A program made the position numbers and the translations under genes. From Nonomuraea sp. PA05 (GTDB lineage Bacteria > Actinomycetota > Actinomycetes > Streptosporangiales > Streptosporangiaceae), in the NCBI RefSeq assembly GCF_008086045.1, contig NZ_VSEY01000053.1:16004-80003 (forward strand): a DNA stretch of 64,000 nucleotides, written 5' to 3'. Of this stretch, positions 34,203 through 41,769 are shown piece after piece (position 1 is the first letter of the stretch; each line of letters opens with the position of its first letter). The notes beneath the pieces were generated by a model that did not search any database, had not been told where the DNA came from, and saw only the letters and a program-made list of their open reading frames with translations.

Positions 34203-34266
34203 TCCACCCCTCCCGAAGCCACTTCTTGCGTACGCTCGACCACGCACAGTGACTTCGGGAGGGGCA

Positions 34267-34602
34267 ATGATCGGAAGATCACACATCACGGCGGCCGCGG
34301 TCGGGGCGGCCTTCGCACTCGTGTCGGCGGGGCTGCCGTCGTCCGCGTCGGCGGCGGCCACGGTGCTCAGGTGCGACACCTACGTGCACGCCAACGACAA
34401 CGACCTCGGCATCGCCGCCTGCAGTAACCCCACGGGCCAGACCTGGGTCTTCCGGGCCGTGGTCGTCTGCGGCAGGGCGCCGGACGTGGTGGGCGAGTGG
34501 GTGACGCTCCCGCCGGGCGGCTACGGCGAGTCGCAGGGCTACTGCGGAGGCATCTTCACCAGCGGGGTCGGTGCCGTCGGCGTGGACGAGCGGCCCGCCT
34601 GA
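34267..34602 (+). CDS. Small secreted cysteine-containing protein
   Basis: The 111-residue precursor has a Sec signal peptide: a basic start MIGRSH, a hydrophobic core ITAAAVGAAFALVSAGL and a cleavage-like ASAAA near residue 30. The mature part of about 80 residues has four Cys (RCDTYV, AACSNP, VVCGRA, GYCGG), probably as two disulfides, with no recognisable domain. GGGAGGGG lies just upstream of ATG 34267, which is why this start is preferred to the in-frame start at 34249. It ends in front of the bidirectional terminator shared with the tRNA gene. Function unknown. Confidence 0.65.
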   Translation: MIGRSHITAAAVGAAFALVSAGLPSSASAAATVLRCDTYVHANDNDLGIAACSNPTGQTWVFRAVVVCGRAPDVVGEWVTLPPGGYGESQGYCGGIFTSGVGAVGVDERPA

Positions 34603-34614
34603 GCGGGAAAGACG

Positions 34615-34643
34615 AAGGGCACCGTCGTCGAGACGGTGCCCTT
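34615..34643. terminator. Bidirectional terminator between the secreted-protein gene and tRNA-Lys
   Basis: A 12-bp perfect stem (34615-34626 with 34632-34643) has loop GTCGA. On the minus strand it is followed by TTCGTCTTT-like T-rich sequence, so it suits the end of the tRNA transcript. It also lies 13 nt after the stop of the secreted-protein gene. Confidence 0.85.
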
Positions 34644-34654
34644 GTCGTTGGTGG

Positions 34655-34728
34655 TGCGCCGCCAGGGACTCGAACCCCGGACCCGCTGATTAAGAGTCAG
34701 CTGCTCTGACCAACTGAGCTAGCGGCGC
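34655..34728 (-). tRNA. tRNA-Lys (anticodon CTT)
   Basis: The 74-nt minus-strand sequence folds as a cloverleaf: acceptor stem GCGCCGC/GCGGCGC with discriminator A, D-arm AGCTCAGTTGGTCAGAGC, anticodon arm CTGACTCTTAATCAG with CTT at the tip, and T-arm with GGTTCGAGTCC. The CCA end is not encoded. No duplicated 3' end that would mark an integrated element was noticed nearby. Confidence 0.97.
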
Positions 34729-34772
34729 AACAAGAGAAACTCTATCAGCCGCCAGGCAGTGGTCGCGCCGGG

Positions 34773-35699
34773 TCATCCCAGGCGGGTGGCCAGCTTCTCG
34801 TACGCCCCGATCACCAGGTCCCAGAACGCGGGCACGTCCACGGCCGTCGCCACCAGGGCGTTAGCCTCCCGTCCCGACACCCTGAAGTCCGTCACGGTCA
34901 TGCCGCGGGTGTACTGCCCCGCGGTCTCCACGTTCACGACGGCGGGCACGCAGGTGAACAGCGCAGGGTCGAGCACGTACGCCACCGCGCACGCGTCGTG
35001 GATGGCCGGGCCGCCCTCGGCCGTCACCACCCCGTAGAACTGCGCGGCCGGCACCAGCAGGTCGGCCAGCCGCCCGAGCGGCCGCATCCGGTCCAGCACG
35101 TCGGCGTTGACCATGGCCTTGAGCGTCACGTCGAGACCGAGCATGGTGACCGTCCACCCGGCCTCGAACACGATCGCCGCGGCCTCCGGGTCGGCCAGCA
35201 TGTTGAACTCGGCCGCCGGGTTGTGGTTGCCGCGCGTGTAGGAGCCGCCCATGATGACCAGGTCGCGGGCCCACTCCACGACGCGCGGCTCGCGGCGTAC
35301 GGCGAGGGCGATGTTCGACAGCGGCCCCACGGCCACCAGCGTGATCTCACCGGAGGCGGCCTTCAGCGTCTCGATGATGAAGTCGACCGCGTGCCCCTCG
35401 GACGCCTCCCCCTCCGGCGTGGGCAGCACCACGTCGCCCAGCCCGGTGTCGCCGTGCACGGCGGTGGCCCTGACCGTGCGGTGCAGCAGCGCGCCCGCGC
35501 TGCCCGGCGTCACCGGCACGTCGCCCATCTGGAGGAACTCCCGCAGCGCCACCGCGTTCGCGGTGGTCAGCTCCAGGTCGACGTTGCCGCCCACCGTGGT
35601 CACGCCTACGAGGTCGAGGGAGTCGGCGGAGCCTGCCGCCAGCGCGAGGGCGAGCGCGTCGTCGATGCCGGGGTCACAGTCGATGAGAACTTTCTTCAC
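34773..35699 (-). CDS. Nucleoside hydrolase (inosine-uridine preferring type)
   Basis: The roughly 308-residue enzyme splits nucleosides into base and ribose, using Ca2+. The family signature DCDPGIDDALALALA (DxDxxxDD calcium site) is at the N-terminus. Other features are VTTVGGNV, LVAVGPLSNIALAV, the MGGSYTRGNHNPAAEFNMLADPEAA substrate-contact segment and a C-terminal IHDACAVAYVLDP, which carries the last metal ligand. GTG at 35699 is chosen because the protein then starts at KKVLIDCDPG as in homologues. No Shine-Dalgarno sequence is visible, but TATCCT lies 8 nt upstream, so it may be leaderless. The tRNA gene lies downstream. Confidence 0.9.
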   Translation of the reverse strand: MKKVLIDCDPGIDDALALALAAGSADSLDLVGVTTVGGNVDLELTTANAVALREFLQMGDVPVTPGSAGALLHRTVRATAVHGDTGLGDVVLPTPEGEASEGHAVDFIIETLKAASGEITLVAVGPLSNIALAVRREPRVVEWARDLVIMGGSYTRGNHNPAAEFNMLADPEAAAIVFEAGWTVTMLGLDVTLKAMVNADVLDRMRPLGRLADLLVPAAQFYGVVTAEGGPAIHDACAVAYVLDPALFTCVPAVVNVETAGQYTRGMTVTDFRVSGREANALVATAVDVPAFWDLVIGAYEKLATRLG

Positions 35700-35719
35700 G
35701 TAACCGGAGGATACGCATG

Positions 35720-35800
35720 GATCGGGCCGGGCAGTTCCCCCAAAGCTGCCCGGCCCGATCACTGGCGGTCCAGGCCGGCGCTTTCCCCCAAAAGCTCCGG
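35720..35800. other. Two successive hairpins with CCCCCA-containing loops
   Basis: The arms 35720-35734 and 35746-35760 form a perfect 15-bp stem with an 11-nt loop (TTCCCCCAAAG). Next, 35775-35784 pairs with 35791-35800 (one mismatch) around CCCCCA. The region between the OsmC stop (35950) and the nucleoside hydrolase start (35699) holds no gene. The hairpins may be terminators or a structured leader. Confidence 0.5.
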
Positions 35801-35949
35801 CGGTCCCGCACTTGCGAACCGCGGTCCCCCTCCGCGTCCGCATCGGTGAAGGTCCTTCGGCCAGTTGCTGAGCTCCTGACCTGCTACAACGCTACCGAGA
35901 GGAATGCAACGGTCGCGTCATAACGGGGTCGAATATCTGTCTTATCCGC

Positions 35950-36342
35950 CTACGGAAGCTCCAACCGCACCTCAGTGCCCTCCTGCAGCGACCGGCTCAC
36001 CGTGCAGTACTTCTCGTGCACGCGTCCCGCCACCGCCCTGAACACCTCATCGGCCTGCTCGGACGGCAGCTCCACGTCGTACGTGATCGTCACGGGACCG
36101 AGCTTGTTCGACTCGACCTTCTCCGCCTGCACCGTCATCTCCAGCCGCACCAGCCGATGACCGCGCTTGGCGGTGAGCGGCTCGACGGTCACGATGTTGC
36201 ATCCGCCCACCGCGGCCAGCAGCAACTCGACCGGAGTGAACACCCCGTCCTGGTCACCGCCCCCGATGAGCACCTCGGCGCCACGGGCGTTGGTGGCCCG
36301 GAATCCGCCCTCTTCAGTCCGCTCGACACGTACGTTAGCCAT
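35950..36342 (-). CDS. OsmC-family peroxiredoxin-like protein
   Basis: The 130-residue protein has the OsmC/Ohr fold. It reads FTPVELLLAAVGGCNIVTVEPLTAKRG with the first conserved Cys, and ends with EKYCTVSRSLQEGTEVRLEL with the second. Such pairs reduce organic hydroperoxides. The substrate-side Arg/Glu pattern and GGDQDGVFTPVELLLAAVGGC resemble the general OsmC/YhfA branch rather than Ohr. It starts at the ATG at 36342, divergent from the flavoreductase-like gene at 36370. Confidence 0.87.
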   Translation of the reverse strand: MANVRVERTEEGGFRATNARGAEVLIGGGDQDGVFTPVELLLAAVGGCNIVTVEPLTAKRGHRLVRLEMTVQAEKVESNKLGPVTITYDVELPSEQADEVFRAVAGRVHEKYCTVSRSLQEGTEVRLELP

Positions 36343-36369
36343 GTTTCAGACCCTACTCAGGAAGCTTTA

Positions 36370-37095
36370 ATGTTCGTTCAGCATCGTGAGGTCATGGCTA
36401 GCGAGGTGAATGTTCATCAGGGCCCGATCCTCTTCTGGAGCGGGGTCGCGGTGGCCGAGTTCGGCGCGATCGGGCCTGGTTTCGGTTACCCGTGGTCCCC
36501 CACCGCCTTCGCGGCGGCCGCGCTGCTGGTGACGCTGGGGCTGCTCAGCGTCAAGGCCGCCGACTACCTGCGCAGCGAGGAGGCCAGGCAACGCCTGCGG
36601 CTGGGCGGATACCTCGCCGGCGCGCTGCTGGTGGCACACCAGTTCAGCTCCACCGCCCACGTGACCAGCCTCAGCCGCGTGGGCTCACTCCTGCTGTACG
36701 CGATGGCGGCCGTCATGGCGGTCCTGAGCCACCGGCTTCCCGACGAGACGCGTCCCGCCCTGCTGATCGCCACCGGCCTCGACCCGGGCTCGCTGCGCGA
36801 ACGCCTGGCCGGCGCGACGGACACCGTGGCCGTCTACCGCACCGACCGCGCCACGGACGAGCTGCTCGACCTGCAGACCCGCTACGGCCTCATCCTCGTT
36901 GTCGGCGACGAGCACGACCCGCGGGCCAAGGAGCGGGTGAGCGCCTCCGGCCTGAGCCGCGAGATCCCCGACATCGCCGACCGCCAGGTGGTCGTGGCAG
37001 GTCCGCGGCCGTTCAAGCGGTACGTGGGAGGCGCCTTGTCACGCCTCGCCATCCCCAAGTCACGAATTCATTTCGAATCCGGGCAAAAGGTTTAG
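36370..37095 (+). CDS. Truncated flavoreductase-like membrane protein (FNR C-terminus)
   Basis: About 241 residues. The N-terminal half has about four hydrophobic segments (near 19-38, 46-62, 78-93, 103-120) and could be a small ferric-reductase-like membrane part. The C-terminal half (VAVYRTDRATDELLDLQTRYGLILVVGDEHD, then REIPDIADRQVVVAGPRPFKRYVGGALSRLAIPKSRIHFES) matches the NAD-binding end of ferredoxin-NADP reductase modules. The FAD-binding barrel is missing and the usual CGPPG reads AGPRP. It is followed 51 nt later by apbE, the flavinyl transferase. ATG 36370 is preferred (AGGA upstream); ATG 36394 is possible. It may act as a docking subunit rather than a full reductase. Confidence 0.6.
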   Translation: MFVQHREVMASEVNVHQGPILFWSGVAVAEFGAIGPGFGYPWSPTAFAAAALLVTLGLLSVKAADYLRSEEARQRLRLGGYLAGALLVAHQFSSTAHVTSLSRVGSLLLYAMAAVMAVLSHRLPDETRPALLIATGLDPGSLRERLAGATDTVAVYRTDRATDELLDLQTRYGLILVVGDEHDPRAKERVSASGLSREIPDIADRQVVVAGPRPFKRYVGGALSRLAIPKSRIHFESGQKV

Positions 37096-37146
37096 GCCCA
37101 CCATACGCCTCACCTGACAGCGTGGATTCCAGGACAAGGAGGCAAG

Positions 37147-37950
37147 GTGACGACTTCTCAGATCGCCCAGTCCACGACGACGTTCCCAGGAAGCGCCCGT
37201 GTCGAGATGGTCATGGGCCGACCGGTGAGCGTGGACATCCGCACGGCGCTCCCCGCCCGCGAGCTGACCCCGCTGCTCGACGACGCGTTCGCCTGGCTGC
37301 GGTGGGTGGACGACACCTTCGACCCGGCCCGCGACGACAGCCAGATCGCCCGGCTCAACCGCGGCGGGACCATCGAACAGGTCCCCGAGCTCATCGAGGT
37401 CCTGCACCGCTGCGAAGAGCTCAGCGAAGCCACCGGCGGCTGGTTCGAACCCCGCATCGACGGCGTCATCGACCCGTCCGGCTACCTCAAGGGCTGGGCG
37501 CTGGAACGCCTCTCGCGAGCCCTGGCCAACGCCGGCGCCGGCGACCACCGCATCACCGTGGGCAACGACATCAGGGTGCGCGGCTCCTCCGCCCCGGGCA
37601 GGCGCTGGCGCGTCGGCATCCGCGACCCGCGCACCGGCACCGTCCGCAAGGTCGTCTTCGCGCACGACCTGGGCGTCGCCACCTCGGGCGGCTCGTCCGT
37701 GGTCGACCCGCACACCGGGCAGGTCGTGGACGGGCTCGGCTCCGTCACCGTCATCGGGCCCGACCTGGGGATGGCCGACGGGTACGCCACCGCGATCTAC
37801 GCCATGGGCGCCGTCAGGGGGCGGCGGTTCGCGGGGGAGCTGGCTCGGGCGGGGGCGTACGAGACCATGATCCTCGCCAGGGACGGGCAGGAGGTCGTCA
37901 CGCCCGGGTTCCTCGACTACAGCGGGAAGGGGGCGCGGCTCGCGGGCTGA
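37147..37950 (+). CDS. apbE: FAD:protein FMN transferase
   Basis: ApbE attaches FMN covalently to Thr or Ser of target proteins, using FAD and Mg2+. The 267-residue protein has VEMVMGRPVSVDI, the FDPARDDSQIARLNRG segment, GGWFEPRIDGVIDPSGYLKGWAL (FAD-binding region) and GVATSGGSSVVDPHTGQVVDGLGSVTVIGPDLGMADGYATAIYAMG, which carries the metal-binding Asp/Thr residues. AAGGAGG lies just upstream of the GTG start. No lipoprotein signal is seen, unlike proteobacterial ApbE. It follows the flavoreductase-like gene, but no FMN-binding target domain is encoded in the window. Confidence 0.9.
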   Translation: MTTSQIAQSTTTFPGSARVEMVMGRPVSVDIRTALPARELTPLLDDAFAWLRWVDDTFDPARDDSQIARLNRGGTIEQVPELIEVLHRCEELSEATGGWFEPRIDGVIDPSGYLKGWALERLSRALANAGAGDHRITVGNDIRVRGSSAPGRRWRVGIRDPRTGTVRKVVFAHDLGVATSGGSSVVDPHTGQVVDGLGSVTVIGPDLGMADGYATAIYAMGAVRGRRFAGELARAGAYETMILARDGQEVVTPGFLDYSGKGARLAG

Positions 37951-37978
37951 CGGCCCGCGGGGCGCGAGCACGCCGGCC

Positions 37979-38091
37979 CCCGGCACGCACGCCCGGCACG
38001 CACGCCTCAATGCGCTGAGCGTGCCGAGCGTGGCGGTGCCGCCTGGGCGGGTGACACGCACCCAGCGAGCCTGGGCGGGTGACACGCATCC
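37979..38091. repeat. Two short direct repeats in an intergenic gap
   Basis: CCCGGCACGCACG occurs in tandem at 37979 and 37992. A 22-bp block beginning GCCTGGGCGGGTGACACGCA occurs at 38041 and 38069 (period 28). No gene is seen between the apbE stop (37950) and 38100. Confidence 0.75.
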
Positions 38092-38099
38092 CGGGCGCG

Positions 38100-38375
38100 C
38101 TAGGCGTCGGGATGTTTCCGCAAATAATCGATGTACACCGGCCGCAACGCCTCACCCAGCTTGCCCTCACCCGCCGCGATGGCATCACTGAGCAAAGCGG
38201 ACACCTTGCTGAGATCGTTCGCGGTCTCGTTGGCATGACCGCTGGCCGCCTCAGCCGCCGGGATGACCTTCAACAGCTCCCACAGGAACCCCAGGTCCCC
38301 ATGCCGCACGGCATACCGCACGGCCCTCTCGTGCAACTCGTTGGCCGGCAGCGACTCGAGCCCGTTAGCGTCCAT
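38100..38375 (-). CDS. Small conserved-looking helical protein, unknown
   Basis: The 91-residue protein (MDANGLESLPANELHERAVRYAVRHGDLGFLWELLKVIPAAE to LRKHPDA) is predicted all-helical, soluble and acidic. ATG 38375 is preferred over the longer in-frame version because GGGGAGGGAG lies about 4-8 nt upstream. The family is not recognised. It is divergent from the holin-like membrane protein gene at 38508. Confidence 0.6.
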   Translation of the reverse strand: MDANGLESLPANELHERAVRYAVRHGDLGFLWELLKVIPAAEAASGHANETANDLSKVSALLSDAIAAGEGKLGEALRPVYIDYLRKHPDA

Positions 38376-38507
38376 TTCGCTCCCTCCCCTGCACGCCTGT
38401 TCCCTCGTTGAGCCGACGATAACCGGGACTACGCACAGTGACGGCCGGGCATCGTAGTGACTACGCCCTCTATCGAGTGCCGATCTCAAGTGGGAGGATC
38501 ATTCAGC

Positions 38508-38888
38508 GTGAGATTCATCATCAGAACCATCGCCGCCGCGGTGGCCTTGTGGGTGGCCATCCAGTTCATCGACGGCATCGACGTCGACGCCCCCACCAAC
38601 TCGGCCACGTACTGGGGTGTCCTGCTCCTCGTGGCGTTGATCTTCGGCATCGTCAACGCCATCGTCAAGCCCATCGTGAAGGCCCTGGGGTGCGCGGTCA
38701 TCGTGCTGACCCTGGGCCTGTTCCTCCTCGTGATCAACGCGGCCATGCTGTACCTGACGAGCTGGATCGCGGGCCAGTTCGACATCCCCTTCCACGTGGA
38801 CAACTTCTACCCGGCGGCCTTCTGGGGCGCCGTCATCATCAGCGTGGTGAGCTGGGCGCTCGGCCTCTTCATCCCCGACAACGACTGA
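38508..38888 (+). CDS. Phage holin family (Phage_holin_4_2/YvlD-like) membrane protein
   Basis: The 126-residue protein has four hydrophobic helices: FIIRTIAAAVALWVAIQFI, WGVLLLVALIFGIVNAIV, IVLTLGLFLLVINAAMLYL and FWGAVIISVVSWALGLFI. The polar KPIVKALG and the loop ITSWIAGQFDIPF-like segment between them are typical of the widespread YvlD/Phage_holin_4_2 family. These are chromosomal membrane proteins of unknown role, and no other phage genes surround it. The start is GTG at 38508, with GGGAGG about 10 nt upstream. Confidence 0.85.
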   Translation: MRFIIRTIAAAVALWVAIQFIDGIDVDAPTNSATYWGVLLLVALIFGIVNAIVKPIVKALGCAVIVLTLGLFLLVINAAMLYLTSWIAGQFDIPFHVDNFYPAAFWGAVIISVVSWALGLFIPDND

Positions 38889-38911
38889 CCCCCCTCCCCA
38901 TGCGTACGGCG

Positions 38912-38951
38912 GGCCCGGGTCACGATCGCCACGCTCGATCGCGCCCGGGCC
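38912..38951. terminator. Bidirectional hairpin between convergent genes
   Basis: GGCCCGGG (38912-38919) and CGATCG (38923-38928) pair with CGATCG (38936-38941) and CCCGGGCC (38944-38951), with a small internal loop. It lies between the holin-family gene (+) and the LacI gene (-). Nothing else is seen in 38889-39028. Confidence 0.7.
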
Positions 38952-39028
38952 GCGTGGTCCACCGCCCAGGAGCTGACCGGCCCGGTGTACGGCAGGAGCA
39001 CGGGCGGTCTCAGGACGCCCGCGCCACC

Positions 39029-40018
39029 TCAGACCACCCGGGCGACGGACCCGCGCTCCCTGAGCGTGGGCCTCTGCATGACGCGCCGCCGCCTGGCCCC
39101 GCCGTCGGCCGCCGCCGAGATGAGCCGCACCGCCGCCCGGACGATCCCGTCGATGTCCCAGTCGACGGTGGTGAGCCCTGGTGACAGCAGCCCCGACATC
39201 GGATGGTCGTCGTAGCCCATGACGGACACGTCGCCGGGGATCGACAGCCCCAGCTCCTGCGCCGCCGCGTACACGCCGTAGGCGATCGAGTCGGCGAAGC
39301 AGAACACGGCGCTCGGCTTGTCGCCGCTGAGCAGCTCGTGGGCGGCGGCGGTGGCGCCGGCCAGCCCGTGGGGCGCGGTGGCGACCTCGATGTCCAGGCC
39401 CAGCCGGTCGGCCTCGGCGGTGACGTGCACGTCGGCGGGCCGGTCGGGGGTGCTGGCCTGGGTGGAGGTGAGCACGGCGACGCGCCGGTGGCCGAGGGCG
39501 CGCAGGTGCTCCAGGGCGAGCGTCACCCCGCTGCGGTTGTCGAAGACGACCTCGCCGGCCGTGCCGGAGATGGAGTCGCCGATCGCGACCACCGGCAACG
39601 ACTCGCACAGCTCGGGCCAGAACGCGGCCGCCGGGTCGATCGGCTGCACGATCATGCCGTCGACGCGCTGGTCGCGGAGCTGCTGGGCCAGGGCCCGCTC
39701 CCTGGCCGGGTCGCCGAACGCGTCGAGGATGAGGGCGTAGCGGTCCTTCTCCCGCAGCCCTCTGCTGATGCCGACCGCCAGGGACTGCTGCCAGAGGTCC
39801 TCCAGCGAGCCGCACAGCAGGCCGATCATCCCGGTGCGTCCGCTGGCCAGGGCTCTGGCGATGGGATCGGCCTCGTAGCCGAGCTCGGCCGCGGCGGCGC
39901 GCACCCGCTCCATGGTCTCCTCCGACACTTGCAGGCCGCGTAGCGCGTAGGAGACGGCCGCCGGTGACAGGCCTGTGGCCTGGGCCACCTCACGGATCGT
40001 CGCTCTCTTGCGAGGCAT
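39029..40018 (-). CDS. LacI-family transcriptional regulator
   Basis: The 329-residue protein has the N-terminal LacI helix-turn-helix and hinge (ATIREVAQATGLSPAAVSYALRGLQVSEETMERVRAAAAELGYEADPIARALASGRT). The periplasmic-binding-protein-like effector domain includes RVDGMIVQPI, LRALGHRRVAVLTS and SVMGYDDHPMSGLLSPGLTTVDWD. It is divergent from the amidohydrolase/cupin operon. Two LacI-type operators lie between them, so it probably represses that operon and perhaps itself. The ATG at 40018 begins MPRKRATIREVA. Confidence 0.92.
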   Translation of the reverse strand: MPRKRATIREVAQATGLSPAAVSYALRGLQVSEETMERVRAAAAELGYEADPIARALASGRTGMIGLLCGSLEDLWQQSLAVGISRGLREKDRYALILDAFGDPARERALAQQLRDQRVDGMIVQPIDPAAAFWPELCESLPVVAIGDSISGTAGEVVFDNRSGVTLALEHLRALGHRRVAVLTSTQASTPDRPADVHVTAEADRLGLDIEVATAPHGLAGATAAAHELLSGDKPSAVFCFADSIAYGVYAAAQELGLSIPGDVSVMGYDDHPMSGLLSPGLTTVDWDIDGIVRAAVRLISAAADGGARRRRVMQRPTLRERGSVARVV

Positions 40019-40148
40019 TACGCCAGCCTATTGCGTGAGGCCGACAGAAGCGGATTCCCTGTCAGTGAATTGTCAGATTCGCCGACACCCTGCCTCGATG
40101 AGAGCGCGGGGACCGGCGATTACCGGCGCCCTGTGAGCTGCCCCACCG

Positions 40149-40201
40149 TTGACAGACGTGATGTGAAGCGGTTCACTGAACCGTATCACTGAAACGGTTC
40201 A
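40149..40201. promoter_or_regulatory. Twin LacI-type operators upstream of the amidohydrolase operon
   Basis: TGAAGCGGTTCA (40164-40175) and TGAAACGGTTCA (40190-40201) are CG-centred near-palindromes 26 bp apart. An extra half-site TGAACCG lies between them, and a TTGACA -35-like box sits at 40149-40154. The rest of 40019-40273 shows no gene. Confidence 0.65.
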
Positions 40202-40273
40202 CGGCGAAGATGTCACAGCGCAGAGCGTTTACATGTATTGTGAGTAGGAAATAGCGGAAGGAGGCGACCGCCC

Positions 40274-41170
40274 GTGAGCATCGACGTGCACCAGCACCTG
40301 TGGACGAGCACGTTCGTCGATGCCCTGCGCGCTCGCAGCACCCCTCCCTACCTCGACGGCTGGACGCTGATCCTCGACGGCGAGCCGCCGTACGAGGTGA
40401 ACCCCGCCGACCACGACAAGCGCGACACCACCGGCCTGGAGCTGGCCCTGGTCTCGCTGTCGAGCCCGCTCGGCATCGAGTTCCTGCCGCCCGAGGAGGC
40501 CTGGCCGCTGATCGACGCCTACCACGAGGGCGCGCTCGCGCTGGGCGCGCCGTACGCGGCGTGGGCGGCCACCTGCCACAGCGAGCCCGACCCCGACCGG
40601 CTCGCCGAGGACCTCGGCCGCGGCCTCGCCGGCCTGCAGATCCCGGCCACCGCCGCGCCCGACGACGAGCTGCTGGCCGTGCTGACCGAGCGGAACCTGC
40701 CGCTGTTCGTGCACCCCGGCCCGGCCGGTGCCGCGATCGGCACGCCGCCGTTCCCGCGCGCCGCCCACGGCGCCGCCACGCCGCCGTGGTGGCCGGCGCT
40801 GGTGCCGTACGTGCAGCAGATGCACGCGTCCTGGCACTACTTCCACGCCGTCGTCCGCCCCAGGCACCCGCACCTGCGCGTCTGCTTCGCGCTGCTCGCG
40901 GGGCTCGCGCCGCTGCACTCCGAGCGCCTGATCGCCAGGGGCGGCGGCGGGCGCGGCCTGGTCGATCCGAACTTCTTCGTGGAGACCTCTTCGTACGGCC
41001 CGCGCGCGATCGACGCGATCGTCCGCGAGCTGGGCATCGACGTCGTGGTCAACGGCTCCGACGCCCCCTACGCCAAAGCACCGGAACCCGGCCTCGGCGC
41101 GGCCGCCGACCACGCCATCAAGGTCGTCAACCCCCGTCGCCTCATCAGCGGAAAGGAGTCTCGTACGTGA
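40274..41170 (+). CDS. Amidohydrolase family 2 (ACMSD-like) protein
   Basis: The 298-residue protein begins SIDVHQHLWT, the N-terminal metal-binding H-x-H of the amidohydrolase TIM barrel. Later LFVHPGPAG supplies a further His, and VVNGSDAPYAK the C-terminal Asp. This is the amidohydrolase_2 branch that includes decarboxylases and lactonases. The substrate is unknown. AAGGAGG lies 9 nt before the GTG start. Its TGA overlaps the GTG of the cupin gene, so both are made together, probably under the divergent LacI repressor. Confidence 0.82.
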   Translation: MSIDVHQHLWTSTFVDALRARSTPPYLDGWTLILDGEPPYEVNPADHDKRDTTGLELALVSLSSPLGIEFLPPEEAWPLIDAYHEGALALGAPYAAWAATCHSEPDPDRLAEDLGRGLAGLQIPATAAPDDELLAVLTERNLPLFVHPGPAGAAIGTPPFPRAAHGAATPPWWPALVPYVQQMHASWHYFHAVVRPRHPHLRVCFALLAGLAPLHSERLIARGGGGRGLVDPNFFVETSSYGPRAIDAIVRELGIDVVVNGSDAPYAKAPEPGLGAAADHAIKVVNPRRLISGKESRT

Positions 41171-41769
41171 ACACTGAGCAGATCCAGGACGGGGGCGCCT
41201 GTGCAGGGCTCCCGGAGCGTGTCCTCGACCGGCGCGAGCTGCGCGACCTGGTGAACGAGCTGGCCGCCAACCCGCGGGAGTGGCGCGAGCAGGTGGACTT
41301 CCCGGCCGACGGCGGCCGTCACTACGCCTCGCTCTACCGCGACGCGTACGTGGACGTGTGGCTGCTGTGCTGGCGCCCCGAGGACGACACGGGCTGGCAC
41401 GACCACGACATCTCCTCGGGGGCCGTGCACGTCGTCCAGGGCGCGCTGAAGGAGTGCAACCCGCGCATCGGCGGCGAGCACCTGGAGACGGTGGTTCCCG
41501 AGGGGCAGTCGTTCTCCTTCGGGCCCGACCACATCCACCGGCTCACCGGGGCGGTGGACGAGAGCGTGTCGATCCACGCGTACTCGCCGCCGTTGTGGCG
41601 GCTGGGCCAGTACTCGATCGACGGCACGGGCGTGATGCGCCGCGTCTCGGTGAGCTACGCCGACGAGCTGCGCCCGATGGACGACCCGGCCGCAGGCCCC
41701 GAGCCGCTCGCGCCCGAGCCCGCCACGGCGGCGCTCAGCCCCGGGCGCGTGGCCGAGCACGTGGCCTGA
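41167..41769 (+). CDS. Cupin / cysteine dioxygenase-like protein
   Basis: The 200-residue protein has the cupin metal site of the cysteine dioxygenase-like family: LLCWRPEDDTGWHDHDISSGAVHVVQGAL supplies two His, and FGPDHIHRLTGAVDE the third. Such non-heme Fe(II) enzymes oxidise thiols or related small molecules. It overlaps the amidohydrolase gene (GTGA). Its last 35 nt overlap the end of the convergent FhuF-like gene. The C-terminal roughly 30 residues are Pro/Ala-rich and non-conserved in look, consistent with an overlap-tolerant tail. Confidence 0.8.
   Translation: MNTEQIQDGGACAGLPERVLDRRELRDLVNELAANPREWREQVDFPADGGRHYASLYRDAYVDVWLLCWRPEDDTGWHDHDISSGAVHVVQGALKECNPRIGGEHLETVVPEGQSFSFGPDHIHRLTGAVDESVSIHAYSPPLWRLGQYSIDGTGVMRRVSVSYADELRPMDDPAAGPEPLAPEPATAALSPGRVAEHVA

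Noticed and set aside
34655..34728. Integrated element at the tRNA-Lys gene
   Set aside because: No integrase gene and no repeated tRNA 3' end were noticed on either side.
35700..35949. Known riboswitch (cobalamin or c-di-AMP) upstream of the nucleoside hydrolase
   Set aside because: A GCCAGTG-like word and a few loop words looked suggestive, but the conserved elements do not occur in the required order on either strand.
38508..38888. Prophage, because of a holin-family protein
   Set aside because: No other phage genes are near. This family is widespread as chromosomal membrane proteins.
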